Origin: Mycolicibacterium chitae
Lineage (GTDB): Bacteria > Actinomycetota > Actinomycetes > Mycobacteriales > Mycobacteriaceae
Assembly: GCF_900637205.1 (NCBI RefSeq)
Contig: NZ_LR134355.1
Coordinates: forward strand, 2,914,001 to 2,978,000
DNA: 64,000 bases
Direction: 5' to 3'
Position 1 is the stretch's first letter, and each line of letters starts with the position of its first letter. The notes beneath the pieces were generated by a model. The model was not told the origin of the DNA. It made no database searches and was given only the letters and a program-made list of their open reading frames with translations. Both the position numbers and the translations under genes were made by a program. This document shows positions 20,139 through 31,255 of the stretch, piece after piece.

Positions 20139-21790
20139 TTGCGCAGCACCCAGCGGTCCATGTTCCACCCGGCGCCCCAGCGGGTCGGGTTGCTGCTCAC
20201 CGCGTAGGTCTTCGACGAGATCAGCAGGGTGCGCTGCTGGCGGTACAGCGGCAGCGTGGGCATGTCGGCCCACAGCACCGGCGCCCCCTCGGCCAGCAAC
20301 CGGACCTGTTCCTTGGGGTCGACGGTGACCGCCAGCGCGCTGATGATGCCGTCGATCTGGCCATTGGCGTAGCGCGACAGGTTGTCGCCGTTGCCCGCGA
20401 ACAGCGTGTAGGCGTCGACGGCCGAGGCGCCGCTGGATCCGGCGCCGGTGGCCCCGCCGGTGCTGGCGATCAGCACGTCGATCTGCCCGTCGAGCAGGGC
20501 CTGCGGCCCGACGTTCTCCCCGCCGGCGTCCTGCACGGTGATGCCGGCCGGCGCGCAGGTCTTGGCGATCGAGCCGACGGTGGCCGCCAGGCGCGGGTTC
20601 GGCGTCTGATAGCCGATCCGCACGTTGAGTGGTTCCCCGTCGAGGGCCTCGCGGGCGGCATCCGGGTTGCCGATCAGGAACTGCCCGGCCTCGGGGATCC
20701 CCTCGGCCTGGGTCAGCGCATCCTCGGCGGCCGGGTTGAGCCGCGAATTGCTCACCGGCGCTTCCGCGTTGCGGGCGATCGCGTCGCGCGGGGTGCAGAA
20801 CGCCACCGCGCGGCGGGCCGGAACGGCCGCCAGCGGGCCCTGCGGCGCGAAGATCATCTGCTCGATGCCCGCCGAGGCGAACTCCACCAGTTCGTAGCCG
20901 TCGGGCGTGGTCAGCGTGCCCGACGAACCGGCGGCGATGTCGACGACGTCGAAGGTGGCGTCGTTGATCCGGTCCTGGACCTCGATGCCGTGCGGCCAGA
21001 CCGTCACCCGCGGCGTCTCCGCCGCCGGGCCCCACCACTTTTCGTTGGTCACCAACACCACCGAACCGTCCTCGCGCACGGCGTCGATCCGGTAGGGCCC
21101 CGAGGACGGGAAGTGTTTGAGGTCGATGCCGGGCTTCAGGTCCCACAGCGTGTTCCACAACCCGGCGATCCGGTCGATCTGCGGGATGTCGTAGGCCTGG
21201 ATGGCGTTGGTGACCCCGCCCTCGCCCAGGCCCAGTTCGTCGGCGATGACGTGCGAGGGCATCAGGCTGGTCGCGGTGAACAGCTGGGTGAACTCGGCGA
21301 AGTTGCGGTCGACCGCGAACGACACCCGGGCCCGCTTCTGGCCCGGCGCGCAGTCGATGGTGGCGATGTCGATGTAGCCCGCGCGGCTGGCCGACTGGAA
21401 CGCCGGGAACCGCCCGGACTGGGCCGCCCAGGTCAGGACCATGTCGTCGCACGTGATGGGCTTGCCATCGGAATACACGGCGTTGTCGGCGATCTGGTAG
21501 TCGAGCACCAGGGGTTCGCGCCCGACCACCGAGATGGAGCCGAAGTCGTGATCGGCCACCACCTGACCGTCCGGACCGTGGTAGCCGAACCCGCTGAGCA
21601 CCCGGCCGAACGCCTGCGGGCCCGCGGAGGCGGCGCCGACGACGGTGTTGGTGTTGTAGGTGGTCAACGTGCCGTCCACGGCGTAGTCGATCTCGTCCTG
21701 GGCGCCGCTGCCGCAGCCGACCAGCGACGCCACCAGCACGGCGATCGCCGCCACCGCCACGGCGGCGGGCCGTCGTCGGAATCGCGCCAT
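20135..21790 (-). CDS. Extracellular solute-binding (peptide-type, family 5) lipoprotein
   Basis: 551 residues with a lipoprotein signal peptide (basic [10 protein letters not shown], hydrophobic core, lipobox LVGC near residue 26). The mature part is a DppA/OppA-like cluster C binding protein: [40 protein letters not shown] and the C-terminal [17 protein letters not shown] are recognisable. No permease or ATPase genes accompany it, which is how the conserved mycobacterial gene at this spot (Rv2585c-like) also occurs, so it may act without a dedicated transporter. A GTG at 21796 is an alternative start. Located between secF and apt. Confidence 0.88.
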   Translation of the reverse strand: MARFRRRPAAVAVAAIAVLVASLVGCGSGAQDEIDYAVDGTLTTYNTNTVVGAASAGPQAFGRVLSGFGYHGPDGQVVADHDFGSISVVGREPLVLDYQIADNAVYSDGKPITCDDMVLTWAAQSGRFPAFQSASRAGYIDIATIDCAPGQKRARVSFAVDRNFAEFTQLFTATSLMPSHVIADELGLGEGGVTNAIQAYDIPQIDRIAGLWNTLWDLKPGIDLKHFPSSGPYRIDAVREDGSVVLVTNEKWWGPAAETPRVTVWPHGIEVQDRINDATFDVVDIAAGSSGTLTTPDGYELVEFASAGIEQMIFAPQGPLAAVPARRAVAFCTPRDAIARNAEAPVSNSRLNPAAEDALTQAEGIPEAGQFLIGNPDAAREALDGEPLNVRIGYQTPNPRLAATVGSIAKTCAPAGITVQDAGGENVGPQALLDGQIDVLIASTGGATGAGSSGASAVDAYTLFAGNGDNLSRYANGQIDGIISALAVTVDPKEQVRLLAEGAPVLWADMPTLPLYRQQRTLLISSKTYAVSSNPTRWGAGWNMDRWVLRK

Positions 21791-21798
21791 GCTCACAC

Positions 21799-23082
21799 CT
21801 ACGGTCGCGGGTTGCGCTTACCCGAGGGACGCCCGGTGCGCTTGGCCGAGGGCCGCGACGGCCGACTCGGCCGCGCCCCGGGTGCCGGCGTGCCGGCCAC
21901 CGCCGCCGCCGGTTCGCCGGAGTCGTCGCCGGCCGCCGCAGCGGTGTCCTCGTCGCGCCCCTTGTCGGCGGGCTCGTCGGCATCGGTGTTGCCGGCCGCG
22001 CGGGCCCGCTTGCGCTCCACCCGCCGGGTGTGGTTGCGCACCTTCTCGGTGCGCTCCCGCAGCGACACCAGCAGCGGGGTGGCGAAGAAGATCGACGAGT
22101 AGGTGCCGACGATGACGCCGACCAGCTGCACCAGCGCCAAGTCCTTGAGCGTGCCGACGCCCAGCAGCCACACCGCGACCACGATGAGCGCGATGATCGG
22201 CAGCACCGAGATGACGCTGGTGTTGATCGAGCGCATGAAGGTCTGGTTGACCGCGAGGTTGGCCTGCTCGGCGTAGGTGCGCCGGGTGGTGTGCTCGAAG
22301 CCCTCGGTGTTCTCCTCGACCTTGTCGAACACGATGACGGTGTCGTACAGCGAGAAGCCGAGAATGGTCAGCAATCCGATGACCGTCGCGGGGGTGACCT
22401 CGAAACCCACCAGCGCATAGATACCGGCGGTGACGATCAGGTCGAAGAACATCGTGGCCATGGCGGCGATCGCCATGTAGCGCTCGTAGCGCATCGTGAT
22501 GTAGACCGTGACGATCAGCACGAACACCAGCAGCGCGATCAGCGCCTTCTGGGTGATCTGCCCGCCCCAGGTTTCCGAGACCACCGAGTCGCTGACCGCC
22601 AGCGGAGTCGGCTGCCCGTCGGCGCCGAGCGGCTGGAACTCCTCGAACAGGGCCTCGCGCAGCGCCGCGGTCTGGTCGTTGTCCAGGCTCTCCGAGCGGA
22701 TCTGCACGGTGGCCGAGGCGCCGCTGCCCACGATGACCACCGATTCCGGCTCGGTGCCGATGGTGTCGGTGAAGGCGGTCTCGACCTGCTCGACGGTGAC
22801 CTCGCCGCGGGGCATCGAGATCTTGGTGCCGCCCTCGAAGTCGATGCCGAAGCTGAAGCCGCGCAGCAGCATTGCCCCGATGGCGATGGCGACGATCAGC
22901 CCGCTGATGATGAACCACATCTTGCGCCGACCCACGACCTCGAAGGCGCCGGTGCCGGTGTAGAGGCGGGTGAAGAAGCCGTGCTGCGGCAGGGCGGCGT
23001 CGGTGGCCGGGGCCTCCTCGGCGTTGCTCTCGGTCACTTCGAGGTCGGAATCTGTTGTCATCTCGCTCTTCTTGCTGGCCAC
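21799..23082 (-). CDS. secF: Protein translocase subunit SecF
   Basis: 427 residues, GTG start four bases after the secD stop. Six membrane helices: the first at about residue 50, then the periplasmic domain, then five from about 185 to 325. Landmarks are [13 protein letters not shown] (residues ~75-87) and [20 protein letters not shown] near 265. A basic, Ala/Pro/Arg-rich cytosolic tail of about 95 residues ([17 protein letters not shown] onward) is longer than in E. coli but usual for mycobacteria. With SecD it uses the proton gradient to assist late steps of Sec export. Confidence 0.96.
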   Translation of the reverse strand: MASKKSEMTTDSDLEVTESNAEEAPATDAALPQHGFFTRLYTGTGAFEVVGRRKMWFIISGLIVAIAIGAMLLRGFSFGIDFEGGTKISMPRGEVTVEQVETAFTDTIGTEPESVVIVGSGASATVQIRSESLDNDQTAALREALFEEFQPLGADGQPTPLAVSDSVVSETWGGQITQKALIALLVFVLIVTVYITMRYERYMAIAAMATMFFDLIVTAGIYALVGFEVTPATVIGLLTILGFSLYDTVIVFDKVEENTEGFEHTTRRTYAEQANLAVNQTFMRSINTSVISVLPIIALIVVAVWLLGVGTLKDLALVQLVGVIVGTYSSIFFATPLLVSLRERTEKVRNHTRRVERKRARAAGNTDADEPADKGRDEDTAAAAGDDSGEPAAAVAGTPAPGARPSRPSRPSAKRTGRPSGKRNPRP

Positions 23083-23086
23083 CGCG

Positions 23087-24910
23087 TTACCCCCGTCCCG
23101 CCGAATGCGCGGCCGCTCGACGTTCGCGGGCGATCTGCTGCACCGCACCGAGGCCGTTGAACGCCGGCTTCGCCATGGTCGCCGACTTCGACGCCAGGTA
23201 CACCAGCGGCCAGGTCACCAGGAACACCACGACGACGTCGAGGATGGTGGTCAGGCCCAGGGTGAAGGCGAAGCCCTTGACCTGGCCGACGGCCAGGAAG
23301 TAGAGCACCGCCGCGGCGATGAAGCTGACCGCGTTGCCGGACAGAATGGTCTTGCGGGCGCGCGCCCAACCGCGGGGTACCGCGGAGCGGAATGTTCGAC
23401 CCTCGCGGATCTCGTCCTTGATGCGTTCGAAGAACACCACGAACGAGTCGGCCGTCATACCGATGCCGATGACCAGACCGGCGATACCGGCCAGGTCCAG
23501 CGTGTAGCCGATGTATCTGCCCAGTAGCACCAGTAGCGCGTAGACGAACGCGCCGGAGGCGACCAGGGACAGCGCCACCAGCACGCCGAGCGCGCGGTAG
23601 TAGAGCAGCGCGTAGGCCAGCGTCAGGACCAGGCCCACCGCGCCGGCGATCAGGCCGGCCCGCAGCGAGGACAATCCCAGTGTGGCGGAGACGGTTTCGG
23701 CCTCCGAGGACTCGAAGGACAGCGGCAGCGAACCGTACTTGAGCACGTTGGCCAGCTCCCGGGAGCTGGTGGCGTTGAAGTCGCCGGTGATCTGGGTGCG
23801 GCCGCCGGGGATGGCCTGGCGGATCTGCGGTGCGCTGACCACCTGCGAATCCAACGTGAACGCGGTCTGGGTGCCGACGTTGGCCGCGGTGAAGTTGGCC
23901 CACGTGTCGACGGCGCCGCCGGTGAACTCCAGGTCGACGACGTACTGGCCACCCTGCTGGTCGAAGCCGGAGGTCGCGTTCTTGATGTCCTCGCCGCTGA
24001 TGATCGAGGGGTCCAGAACGTAGACGGTGGTGTGGTCGGTGGAGCAGGTGACCAGCGGCAGCGCGGGGTCGTCGTTGCCGGCGAGCACGTCCTCCTGGCC
24101 GCACCGCTCGGCCACATACGGCACCGCGAGGTACATCAGGATGTTCTGGTTGGCGTTCTGACGCAGCTGCTTCTCGAAGTTGATCCGTCCGGCCAGGTCC
24201 TTGCGGGCCTCCGGCGGGGTGGACGCGTCCTCGGTGGCCTCGGGCGCGTCCGGCGCGGGCGGAGCCTCGTCCGGATTCGGCGCCGGGGTGGGGCTGGGCG
24301 CGGGCTCGAGCGGGTAGGGCCGGGGTTGCGGGGCCGGGGCGTCGGCGGGCGGAGCCGGCTGCGCGGGGGCGGCCGGCGGCACCTGCTCGGCGGGCAGACC
24401 CGGTATCTCGGGTGCCCCCGGCATGCCCGGTAGACCGGGCATCCCCGGCAGGCCGGGCGCACCGGGTTGTCCGGGCTGCTGCCCGGGTGCGCCCGCACCG
24501 CCCTGCTCGGCGGCCGCGCGCAACTGGTCGACGGGGATCGCCTGGACGACGGGGCGGACGAACAGCCGCGCGGTCTGACCGAGGTTGCGCGCCTCGTTGC
24601 CGTCGTTACCCGGGACGGTGATCACCAGGTTGTCGCCGTCGATGATTACCTCGGACCCCGAGACACCCAGGCCGTCGACGCGCGAGGTGATGATCTGCTG
24701 CGCCTGCTGCAGGGCTTCCCGGGTGGGCGCGGAGCCGTCCGGGGTACGCGCCGTCAGCGTGACGCGGGTACCACCTTGTAGATCGATGCCCAACTTGGGC
24801 TGTGCCTGCTTGTCCCCGGTGAAGAACACCAGCAGGAATGCTCCGATGAGCAATACCAGGAACAGCGACAGGTAGCGGTACGGATGCACCGGCGCCGTAG
24901 ACGATGCCAC
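23087..24910 (-). CDS. secD: Protein translocase subunit SecD
   Basis: 607 residues. Helix 1 near residues 10-30, [14 protein letters not shown] at about 43, a large periplasmic domain, then five helices from about 410, with the conserved [19 protein letters not shown] near 478. The P1 domain carries a Pro/Ala-rich insert from about residue 128 to 220, beginning with collagen-like GxP triplets ([16 protein letters not shown]), which E. coli SecD lacks. It is followed by secF and preceded by yajC, all on one strand. Confidence 0.96.
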   Translation of the reverse strand: MASSTAPVHPYRYLSLFLVLLIGAFLLVFFTGDKQAQPKLGIDLQGGTRVTLTARTPDGSAPTREALQQAQQIITSRVDGLGVSGSEVIIDGDNLVITVPGNDGNEARNLGQTARLFVRPVVQAIPVDQLRAAAEQGGAGAPGQQPGQPGAPGLPGMPGLPGMPGAPEIPGLPAEQVPPAAPAQPAPPADAPAPQPRPYPLEPAPSPTPAPNPDEAPPAPDAPEATEDASTPPEARKDLAGRINFEKQLRQNANQNILMYLAVPYVAERCGQEDVLAGNDDPALPLVTCSTDHTTVYVLDPSIISGEDIKNATSGFDQQGGQYVVDLEFTGGAVDTWANFTAANVGTQTAFTLDSQVVSAPQIRQAIPGGRTQITGDFNATSSRELANVLKYGSLPLSFESSEAETVSATLGLSSLRAGLIAGAVGLVLTLAYALLYYRALGVLVALSLVASGAFVYALLVLLGRYIGYTLDLAGIAGLVIGIGMTADSFVVFFERIKDEIREGRTFRSAVPRGWARARKTILSGNAVSFIAAAVLYFLAVGQVKGFAFTLGLTTILDVVVVFLVTWPLVYLASKSATMAKPAFNGLGAVQQIARERRAAAHSAGRG

Positions 24911-24999
24911 GTTTTTGTGTCTCCTCCGAGTTCGTCCCGGGCGGTCGGTTCGCCCGCAACCGCAAAGGGTACGTGCCCGCCCCTTCGCTCAGTTGTCTG

Positions 25000-25323
25000 T
25001 CAGCGGCCGGTGTCGAAGGACGTGTCGCTGTCGGTGCTCTCGATCTCGTCTTCGGGCTCGTCGACCTCGGGCACGATCTTGTCGCGGATGGCCAGCTTCA
25101 TCCAGGTGGTGATCACGCCCGGAGCGATCTCGAGGTCGACGTTGTCGTCGGTGATCCCCGTGATGGTGGCCTCCAGGCCGGAGGTGGTGTGGACCCGATC
25201 ACCGATGCGCAGCGATTCGTGCAGGTCGATGGTGGCCTGCATGGCCTTGCGCTGACGGCGGGACGCGAAGAACATGAACGCGCCCAGGATGATGATCAGC
25301 GGTAACAGAGTGATGATTTCCAT
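25000..25323 (-). CDS. yajC: Preprotein translocase accessory subunit YajC
   Basis: 107 residues with one N-terminal membrane helix (LLPLIIILGAFMFFASRRQRK) and a small cytosolic domain containing IGDRVHTTSGLEATITGI, the YajC signature. It partners SecDF. The C-terminal acidic tail (PEVDEPEDEIESTDSD) is unconserved. First gene of the yajC-secD-secF cluster on the minus strand. Confidence 0.94.
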   Translation of the reverse strand: MEIITLLPLIIILGAFMFFASRRQRKAMQATIDLHESLRIGDRVHTTSGLEATITGITDDNVDLEIAPGVITTWMKLAIRDKIVPEVDEPEDEIESTDSDTSFDTGR

Positions 25324-25521
25324 GGCGTTCCAACGTCTCCTCGAGCTTGTGAAGCGGTCTGTGATGAAGTCGCGTCCCGCTTGCTCGGCAGCAGGTCAAC
25401 GGGCCTCGTATGTGCATAGTGTGCCATTGCGGCACGTCGGTAAACCCGACCGGTCGCCCTGAGCTCACGCCGTGGCGCAAAACGCGGTCTGGCCTACGCG
25501 TGGCCAGACTACGCTCGAGGC

Positions 25522-26862
25522 GTGACCGACCTGGAACAGAGCCGTCTGCTCGTCACCGAAATCCCTGGCCCGCGCTCGCTCGAACTGGCCGCGCGCAAAC
25601 ATACCGCCGTGTCGGCGGGTATCGGCACCACCATGCCGGTGTTCTGCGCGCGCGCCGCCGGCGGCATCATCGAGGACGTCGACGGCAACCGACTGATCGA
25701 TCTGGGCTCGGGCATCGCGGTCACCACCATCGGCAACGCCGCACCCCGAGTCGTCGAGGCGGTCGGGGCGCAGGCCGCCCGGTTCACCCACACCTGCTTC
25801 ATGGTGACCCCCTACGAGGAGTACGTCGCCGTCGCCGAGCACCTCAACCGGCTGACCCCGGGATCCGGCGAGAAGCGGTCGGTGCTGTTCAACTCCGGGG
25901 CCGAGGCCGTGGAGAACGCCGTCAAGATCGCCCGCTCCTACACCGGCAAGCAGGCCGTCGTCGCGTTCGACCACGCCTATCACGGCCGCACCAATCTGAC
26001 GATGGCGCTGACCGCGAAGTCGATGCCCTACAAGAGCGGGTTCGGCCCGTTCGCTCCCGAGATCTACCGCGCGCCGCTGTCCTATCCCTACCGCGACGGC
26101 CTGGTCGACAAGGAACTGGGCGCCAACGGCGAGTTGGCGGCCGAGCGCGCCATCGACGTGCTCGACAAGCAGATCGGCGCGGCCAACCTGGCGGCGGTGA
26201 TCATCGAGCCGATCCAGGGCGAGGGCGGCTTCATCGTCCCGGCCCCCGGGTTCCTGCCGGCGCTGTTGGCGTGGTGCCGGGACAACGACGTGGTGTTCAT
26301 CGCCGACGAGGTGCAGACCGGTTTCGGGCGCACCGGGGCGATGTTCGCCTGTGAACACGAGGGCATCGAGCCCGACCTGATCTGCACCGCCAAGGGCATC
26401 GCCGACGGACTGCCGCTCTCGGCGGTCACCGGCCGCGCCGAGATCGTCGACGCGCCACACGTTTCCGGCCTCGGCGGCACCTACGGCGGCAACCCGGTCG
26501 CATGTGCGGCCGCGCTGGCAACCATCGAGACCCTCGAACGCGACGGGCTGCTCGAGCGGGCCCGGCAGATCGAGACGCTGATGAAGGACCGGTTGGGCCG
26601 GCTGCAGGCCGACGACGACCGCTTGGGCGACGTCCGCGGGCGCGGCGCGATGATCGCCGTCGAGCTGGTCAAGACCGGTACCGCAGAACCGGACCCGGAG
26701 CTGACCAAGAAGCTGGCCGCCGCGGCACACGCCGCCGGCGTGGTGGTGCTGACCTGCGGCACCTACGGCAACGTGCTGCGCTTCCTGCCGCCCCTGACCA
26801 TCAGCGACGAGTTGCTCATCGAGGCGCTCGACGTGCTCGCCCTGGTGCTGGCCGACCTGTAG
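25522..26862 (+). CDS. gabT: 4-aminobutyrate--2-oxoglutarate transaminase
   Basis: 446-residue class III PLP aminotransferase, converting 4-aminobutyrate to succinate semialdehyde. Landmarks are SGAEAVENAVKIAR near residue 130, FDHAYHGRTNLTMALT near 155, IADEVQTGFGRTG near 262 (PLP-stacking Asp/Gln) and the Schiff-base lysine in ICTAKGIADGLP near 293. It is divergent from yajC with a 198-base promoter region. An aldehyde dehydrogenase at 46.9 kb could take the next step but is not adjacent. Confidence 0.93.
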   Translation: MTDLEQSRLLVTEIPGPRSLELAARKHTAVSAGIGTTMPVFCARAAGGIIEDVDGNRLIDLGSGIAVTTIGNAAPRVVEAVGAQAARFTHTCFMVTPYEEYVAVAEHLNRLTPGSGEKRSVLFNSGAEAVENAVKIARSYTGKQAVVAFDHAYHGRTNLTMALTAKSMPYKSGFGPFAPEIYRAPLSYPYRDGLVDKELGANGELAAERAIDVLDKQIGAANLAAVIIEPIQGEGGFIVPAPGFLPALLAWCRDNDVVFIADEVQTGFGRTGAMFACEHEGIEPDLICTAKGIADGLPLSAVTGRAEIVDAPHVSGLGGTYGGNPVACAAALATIETLERDGLLERARQIETLMKDRLGRLQADDDRLGDVRGRGAMIAVELVKTGTAEPDPELTKKLAAAAHAAGVVVLTCGTYGNVLRFLPPLTISDELLIEALDVLALVLADL

Positions 26863-26881
26863 TCGTCCGTAGCTTTATCCG

Positions 26882-27559
26882 TCAGTGCGGCACCGGGGTG
26901 TGCCGCCGGTGCAACCGATCGGACATCCGGTCCTTGAAGCTGGGCCGGGTCCGGCGAACGGTGGTCGGCTCGGGCACCGACTCGCCGTTGCGCTCCCCCA
27001 CCCGGTGCGGTTCGTCGTGGGCCATCATCGGTTCGTCGTGATCCACCACCACGCGCCGCTCGGCATATTCGAGATCCCGGGCGGTGCGCACCGAGAGCCG
27101 GCCGACCGCCGCGGCACCCAGGAACACGATGAACGCGCCCAGCGCCGAGAAATAAGCCAGCTCCAGCGCGACGGTCTTGGCCGGTGTCGCCGCGGCCGGA
27201 ACCCCGATCTCGCCGACGTTGAGCGTCGAGGCGAAGGCGCGGCCCACGATGAACCACACCCCGGCGGCCACGGCCAGCCAGGCGCCCAGCATGGCGGTGG
27301 CGCGGTTTCGCGTCATCAGCAGCATCAGACCGCCGACCACGGCCACCGCGCCGGGCAGCACCTCGAGCCAGCCGCGGGCTTCGGTCCAGACCCACGCCCG
27401 GTCCGGGGAGTAGGCGAAGTTGAAGTAGGGCCCCACGAACGGGATCAGGGCTCCCCAAATACCCAGCAGGACCAGCAGCAACCCGCTCGCCGCGCCGCGA
27501 CTGCGGGCGATGTGGAACCGGCTTCCGCGAGGACGTGCCGGCGTGTCGTTGGTGTTCAT
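26882..27559 (-). CDS. Hypothetical membrane protein, four helices
   Basis: 225 residues, unrecognised. Four hydrophobic segments at about residues 25-45, 65-85, 92-112 and 138-160, with an aromatic-rich loop between the first two (FNFAYSPDRAWVWTEARGW). The C-terminal 70 residues are charged and cytosolic (DEPMMAHDEPHRVGER). ATG 27559 has a GGGAGAA ribosome site five bases upstream; ATG 27571 is a weaker alternative. It converges on gabT. Confidence 0.75.
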   Translation of the reverse strand: MNTNDTPARPRGSRFHIARSRGAASGLLLVLLGIWGALIPFVGPYFNFAYSPDRAWVWTEARGWLEVLPGAVAVVGGLMLLMTRNRATAMLGAWLAVAAGVWFIVGRAFASTLNVGEIGVPAAATPAKTVALELAYFSALGAFIVFLGAAAVGRLSVRTARDLEYAERRVVVDHDEPMMAHDEPHRVGERNGESVPEPTTVRRTRPSFKDRMSDRLHRRHTPVPH

Positions 27560-27595
27560 GATTTCTCCCATCGCTGCCGATGGGCATACCCGGAA

Positions 27596-28885
27596 TCAGG
27601 CGGCGTGACCCACGATCTCGATGGCGATGTGGGTTTCGATCTCACTGACCTCGACAAAACGTCGTCCCGGCAGCGGCGGCGCGGTGCAGTAATGCCGCGC
27701 CCCGGTCGGGGTGACGAACTCGGTGCTGTGCCGCCCCTGGTCGTCCACCGCGGCCGCGGCCTTCCAACCGCCCGCCTCCTTGGCGTAATTGCACCCCGCA
27801 CACAAGCCCTGCCCATTGACCCCCGAGGTCACCCCGCCACCCGCGGCCGGGGCAACATGATCGGTATGCCGGATCGGCGCATCGCAATACGGCATCCGAC
27901 ACGTGTCATCACGCAGCCGGATGAACTCGGCCAACCCCTTCGGAAAAATCCTGGCCCGCGACTCCATCGCCACCAGCGCCCCTGAAACCGGGTGTTTGTA
28001 CAACCGCCGCAACATCGCCCGGGATCGCTCGTCATCGACCGCCCCACGCACCAACTGACGCGCCACCCCCGCCGGCACCGGCCCGTAGCCGGCCACCCGC
28101 GCGGGGTGCTCATCACCGGCCAGCAGCGACTCATCCGAGATCACCAGGTTGACCGCGATCGGAGTGGGCACCTCCGCCGACTGACCGGTGACCCGCTCCA
28201 CCAGCGTGTCGGCCATCACCTGACCCCGAGACCGCCCATCACAGGTCACGTCAGCCTCCCGCTTGAGCGCGGCATACACCGACACCCCCTGGGCCACCGG
28301 CAACAACGCCGTCACATACGTCATCGTGTCCGGGGCCGGGCGCACACTGACCGTCCGATCCCGCGCCGCCCGCGCCGCCCGATCCACCACCGCCTGCGGA
28401 TCCAACCGATACGCAATACCCTTGGCCTCCGCAGCGATCCGCCGATCCCCCAACCCCTCCAGATTGGCGACATCACCACACAACTCGGCATCCAACACCC
28501 GGCGATCCTCCACATCGAGGCACGCCGACTCCCGCACGATCAACGTCGCCCGCCACTCCGAGATCACCCCGGCCTCCAACGCCGCCAACGTATGCGGCAT
28601 CTCCTGCACCAACGCCTTGGCAAAACCCAAATGCTGATTACCGCGCGTCGGCGAATCCCGCCGCGCCAACCCCACCTCGGTCGCCAACCCACGCCCCCGC
28701 CGACCCACCGGCACCCCACGCGCCACCTCATCAGCCGCCCGCGCCGACACCAACGCCACCGTCGCCCGCGCCTGCGCCGCCGCCGCCACCGCCTTCAACG
28801 TCTCCAACTCACCGATATGGGCCACCAACGCCGCCTCATCGGCATCCGGCCCCAACTCCACCACTTCGAACATGCATTCGAGCAT
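27596..28885 (-). CDS. DUF222 / HNH protein (13E12 repeat family)
   Basis: 429 residues. The N-terminal two-thirds is DUF222, a helical domain (ETLKAVAAAAQARATVALV, GFAKALVQEMPHTLAALEAG). The C-terminus is an HNH endonuclease-like domain: DDTCRMPYCDAPIRHTDHVAPA, then GQGLCAGCNYAKEAGGW, with the CxxxxC...DH...N..LC..CN pattern intact. This is the REP13E12 family of mycobacteria, often repeated in genomes and used by some prophages as insertion site; biochemical role is not established. Codons are strikingly C-rich on the plus strand compared with neighbours, hinting at transfer. Start could also be ATG 28873. Confidence 0.85.
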   Translation of the reverse strand: MLECMFEVVELGPDADEAALVAHIGELETLKAVAAAAQARATVALVSARAADEVARGVPVGRRGRGLATEVGLARRDSPTRGNQHLGFAKALVQEMPHTLAALEAGVISEWRATLIVRESACLDVEDRRVLDAELCGDVANLEGLGDRRIAAEAKGIAYRLDPQAVVDRAARAARDRTVSVRPAPDTMTYVTALLPVAQGVSVYAALKREADVTCDGRSRGQVMADTLVERVTGQSAEVPTPIAVNLVISDESLLAGDEHPARVAGYGPVPAGVARQLVRGAVDDERSRAMLRRLYKHPVSGALVAMESRARIFPKGLAEFIRLRDDTCRMPYCDAPIRHTDHVAPAAGGGVTSGVNGQGLCAGCNYAKEAGGWKAAAAVDDQGRHSTEFVTPTGARHYCTAPPLPGRRFVEVSEIETHIAIEIVGHAA

Positions 28886-28918
28886 GGCACCACCCACCGA
28901 CAGGCCAGAAACCCCAGG

Positions 28919-29989
28919 TCAGTCGAAGATCGACTGCTGACCCAGCCCGACGGCCCCCGGCGGCGGGCTCAGCCCCAGGTGCGTCCAGGCCTGCGCGGTG
29001 GCCACCCGGCCCCGCGGGGTGCGGGCGATCATGCCGGCGCGCACCAGGAACGGTTCGCAGACCTCCTCGACGGTGGTGGCCTCCTCGCCGACGGCGACCG
29101 CCAGCGTCGACACCCCGACCGGTCCCCCGCCGAAGCTGCGGGTGAGCGCCGTCAGCACGGCCCGGTCCAGCCGGTCGAGTCCCAGTTCGTCGACGTCGTA
29201 CACCTCGAGGGCGGCCTTGGCGATGTCGCGGGTGATGACGCCGTCGGCGCGCACCTCCGCGTAGTCGCGCACCCGACGCAGCAACCGGTTGGCGATGCGC
29301 GGCGTGCCGCGCGCCCGGCGGGCGATCTCCGCGCCCGCCTCCGCGCCCAGGTCGATGCCCAGGATCCCCGCCGAGCGGGACAGCACCCGCTCGAGTTCCA
29401 CCGGCTCGTAGAAGTCCATGTGGGCGGTGAAGCCGAACCGGTCGCGCAGCGGGCCGGTCAGCGCGCCGGAGCGGGTGGTCGCGCCCACCAGCGTGAACGG
29501 CGCCACCTCCAACGGGATCGACGTCGCGCCGGGCCCCTTGCCCACCACCACGTCGACCCGAAAGTCCTCCATGGCCAGGTACAGCATCTCCTCGGCGGGC
29601 CGGGCGATGCGGTGGATCTCGTCGATGAACAGCACGTCGTGCTCGACGAGGTTGGACAGCATCGCCGCGAGGTCCCCGGCGCGTTCCAGCGCCGGACCGG
29701 AGGTGACGCGCAGCGAGGATCCCAGTTCGGCGGCGATGATCATCGCCAGCGACGTCTTGCCGAGGCCCGGCGGGCCCGACAGCAGGATGTGATCCGGTGT
29801 GCCGCCGCGGTTCTTGGCGCCTTCGAGGACCAGTTGCAGCTGCTCGCGCACGCGCGGTTGACCGATGAACTCGCGCAGCGACCGGGGCCGCAGGCTGGCG
29901 TCGACGTCCCCCTCGCCGACGGTCAACGCGGGCGAGACCTCGCGCTCCTCGGCCTCGTCGATGTCGTCGTCGCCGTCGAAGCGGCTCAC
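28919..29989 (-). CDS. ruvB: Holliday junction branch migration ATPase RuvB
   Basis: 356-residue AAA+ motor. Walker A GPPGLGKT near residue 67, Walker B FIDEIHR near 116, sensor/arginine finger region [18 protein letters not shown] near 170 and a C-terminal winged helix ([14 protein letters not shown]). It pulls DNA through the RuvA-Holliday junction complex. ATG overlaps the ruvA stop. Confidence 0.97.
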   Translation of the reverse strand: MSRFDGDDDIDEAEEREVSPALTVGEGDVDASLRPRSLREFIGQPRVREQLQLVLEGAKNRGGTPDHILLSGPPGLGKTSLAMIIAAELGSSLRVTSGPALERAGDLAAMLSNLVEHDVLFIDEIHRIARPAEEMLYLAMEDFRVDVVVGKGPGATSIPLEVAPFTLVGATTRSGALTGPLRDRFGFTAHMDFYEPVELERVLSRSAGILGIDLGAEAGAEIARRARGTPRIANRLLRRVRDYAEVRADGVITRDIAKAALEVYDVDELGLDRLDRAVLTALTRSFGGGPVGVSTLAVAVGEEATTVEEVCEPFLVRAGMIARTPRGRVATAQAWTHLGLSPPPGAVGLGQQSIFD

Positions 29990-30579
29990 TTGTTCTTACC
30001 CAACAGGTTCAGTGCGGAGCGCAGCGCGCTCGACGTGGTGGCATCGCGGTCGAGCGCCAGCACCTTGTCGGTGGCCTCCTCGGCCTGCTTGGCCGGGAAA
30101 CCAAGGCCGACAAGGGCTTCCACGACCGGAGCGCGCACGCCCGGTCCGGCGGCCCCGGCGGCCGCGACCGCCGCCGGCGTCGCACCGATCTTGTCGCGCA
30201 ACTCCAGCACCAGCCGTTCGGCGCTGCGCTTGCCGATCCCGGGCACCCGGGTCAGCGCGGTGATGTCGCCGTCGGCCAGGGCCTGGCGCAGGGCCGGGGC
30301 GTCGTAGACCGCCAGCGTCGCCATGGCGATCTTCGGCCCCACCCCGGAGACCCCGAGCAGCGTGGTGAACACATCCCGCGCGTCGGCGTCGGCGAAGCCG
30401 TACAGCGTCATCGAGTCCTCGCGCACGATCATGGCGGTGATCAGCCGTGCCTCGTCCCCGCGGCGTACCGTCGCCAGCGTCGACGGGGTGGCCATCACCT
30501 TGTAGCCCACGCCGGACGCCTCGATGACGACGTGATCCAGCGCGATGTCGATGACCTCGCCGCGTACCGACGAGATCAT
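29986..30579 (-). CDS. ruvA: Holliday junction DNA-binding protein RuvA
   Basis: 197 residues. N-terminal OB fold ([28 protein letters not shown]), two HhH motifs ([16 protein letters not shown] near residue 70 and [19 protein letters not shown] near 107) and the C-terminal RuvB-contacting domain ([16 protein letters not shown]). Overlaps ruvC and ruvB by four bases each. Confidence 0.97.
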   Translation of the reverse strand: MISSVRGEVIDIALDHVVIEASGVGYKVMATPSTLATVRRGDEARLITAMIVREDSMTLYGFADADARDVFTTLLGVSGVGPKIAMATLAVYDAPALRQALADGDITALTRVPGIGKRSAERLVLELRDKIGATPAAVAAAGAAGPGVRAPVVEALVGLGFPAKQAEEATDKVLALDRDATTSSALRSALNLLGKNK

Positions 30580-31148
30580 CGCGACGCCTTAGCTTTGGTT
30601 TTCGCCTTGAGCGTGGCCTGGTACTTGCGGCGCTGCTCGGCCGCCATCGCCTCCGCCGCGGCCATCCGCGCGATCATCGGGGCCCGCCAGCAGTGGCAGA
30701 TGGCCAGTGCCAGCGCGTCGGCCGCGTCCGCGGGGGTCGGCTTCTGTTGCAGCTCGAGGATTCTCGTCACCATGGTGGTGACCTGAGCCTTGTCGGCGCG
30801 GCCGTTGCCGGTGACCGCGGCCTTCACCTCGCTGGGGGTGTGGAAGTGCACGTCGATGTCGCGGCGGGCCGCGGCGAGCGCAATCACGCCGCCGGCCTGG
30901 CCGGTGCCCATCGCGGTGTTGGCGTTGTGGTTGGAGAACACCCGCTCGATGGCGACGACGTCGGGGCGGTGGGTGTCCATCCAGTGCTCGACGGTGTCGC
31001 TGATGGTGAGCAGGCGCCGGTGCAGGGGTTGGTCGGCCGGCGTGCGGACCACGTCGACGTCCAGGGCCACCACCTGCCGGCCGCGGCCGCTCTCGATCAT
31101 CGAGAGTCCGCAGCGCGTCAACCCGGGGTCGACTCCCATCACGCGCAC
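30576..31148 (-). CDS. ruvC: Crossover junction endonuclease RuvC
   Basis: 190 residues, GTG start with an AGGAGG ribosome site five bases upstream. RNase H-fold resolvase with the acidic active site: Asp in [10 protein letters not shown], Glu in [11 protein letters not shown] near residue 69, and the Asp pair in [14 protein letters not shown] near 145. It cuts Holliday junctions held by RuvAB. First gene of ruvCAB, preceded by a SOS box. Confidence 0.96.
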   Translation of the reverse strand: MRVMGVDPGLTRCGLSMIESGRGRQVVALDVDVVRTPADQPLHRRLLTISDTVEHWMDTHRPDVVAIERVFSNHNANTAMGTGQAGGVIALAAARRDIDVHFHTPSEVKAAVTGNGRADKAQVTTMVTRILELQQKPTPADAADALALAICHCWRAPMIARMAAAEAMAAEQRRKYQATLKAKTKAKASR

Positions 31149-31172
31149 AGGCCCTCCTGGGTGCAAACTAGC

Positions 31173-31188
31173 CAGAACATGTGTTCGA
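31173..31188 (-). promoter_or_regulatory. LexA SOS box upstream of ruvC
   Basis: CAGAACATGTGTTCGA fits the mycobacterial LexA operator TCGAAC-N4-GTTCGA with two mismatches in the left half and a perfect right half. It lies 25 bases before the ruvC start, where LexA control of ruvCAB is known in mycobacteria. DNA damage should therefore induce the operon. Confidence 0.8.
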
Positions 31189-31255
31189 ACTACCCTAGCG
31201 CCCCATCGCGACGGGACCGCGCAGGGACACGCACCCCGCGGTCCGGCCCGGGTCC

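Noticed and set aside
17259..20207. Very long open frame on the plus strand opposite relA and apt
   Set aside because: It is the antisense shadow of high-GC codon use; the minus-strand Rel and Apt proteins carry all family motifs.
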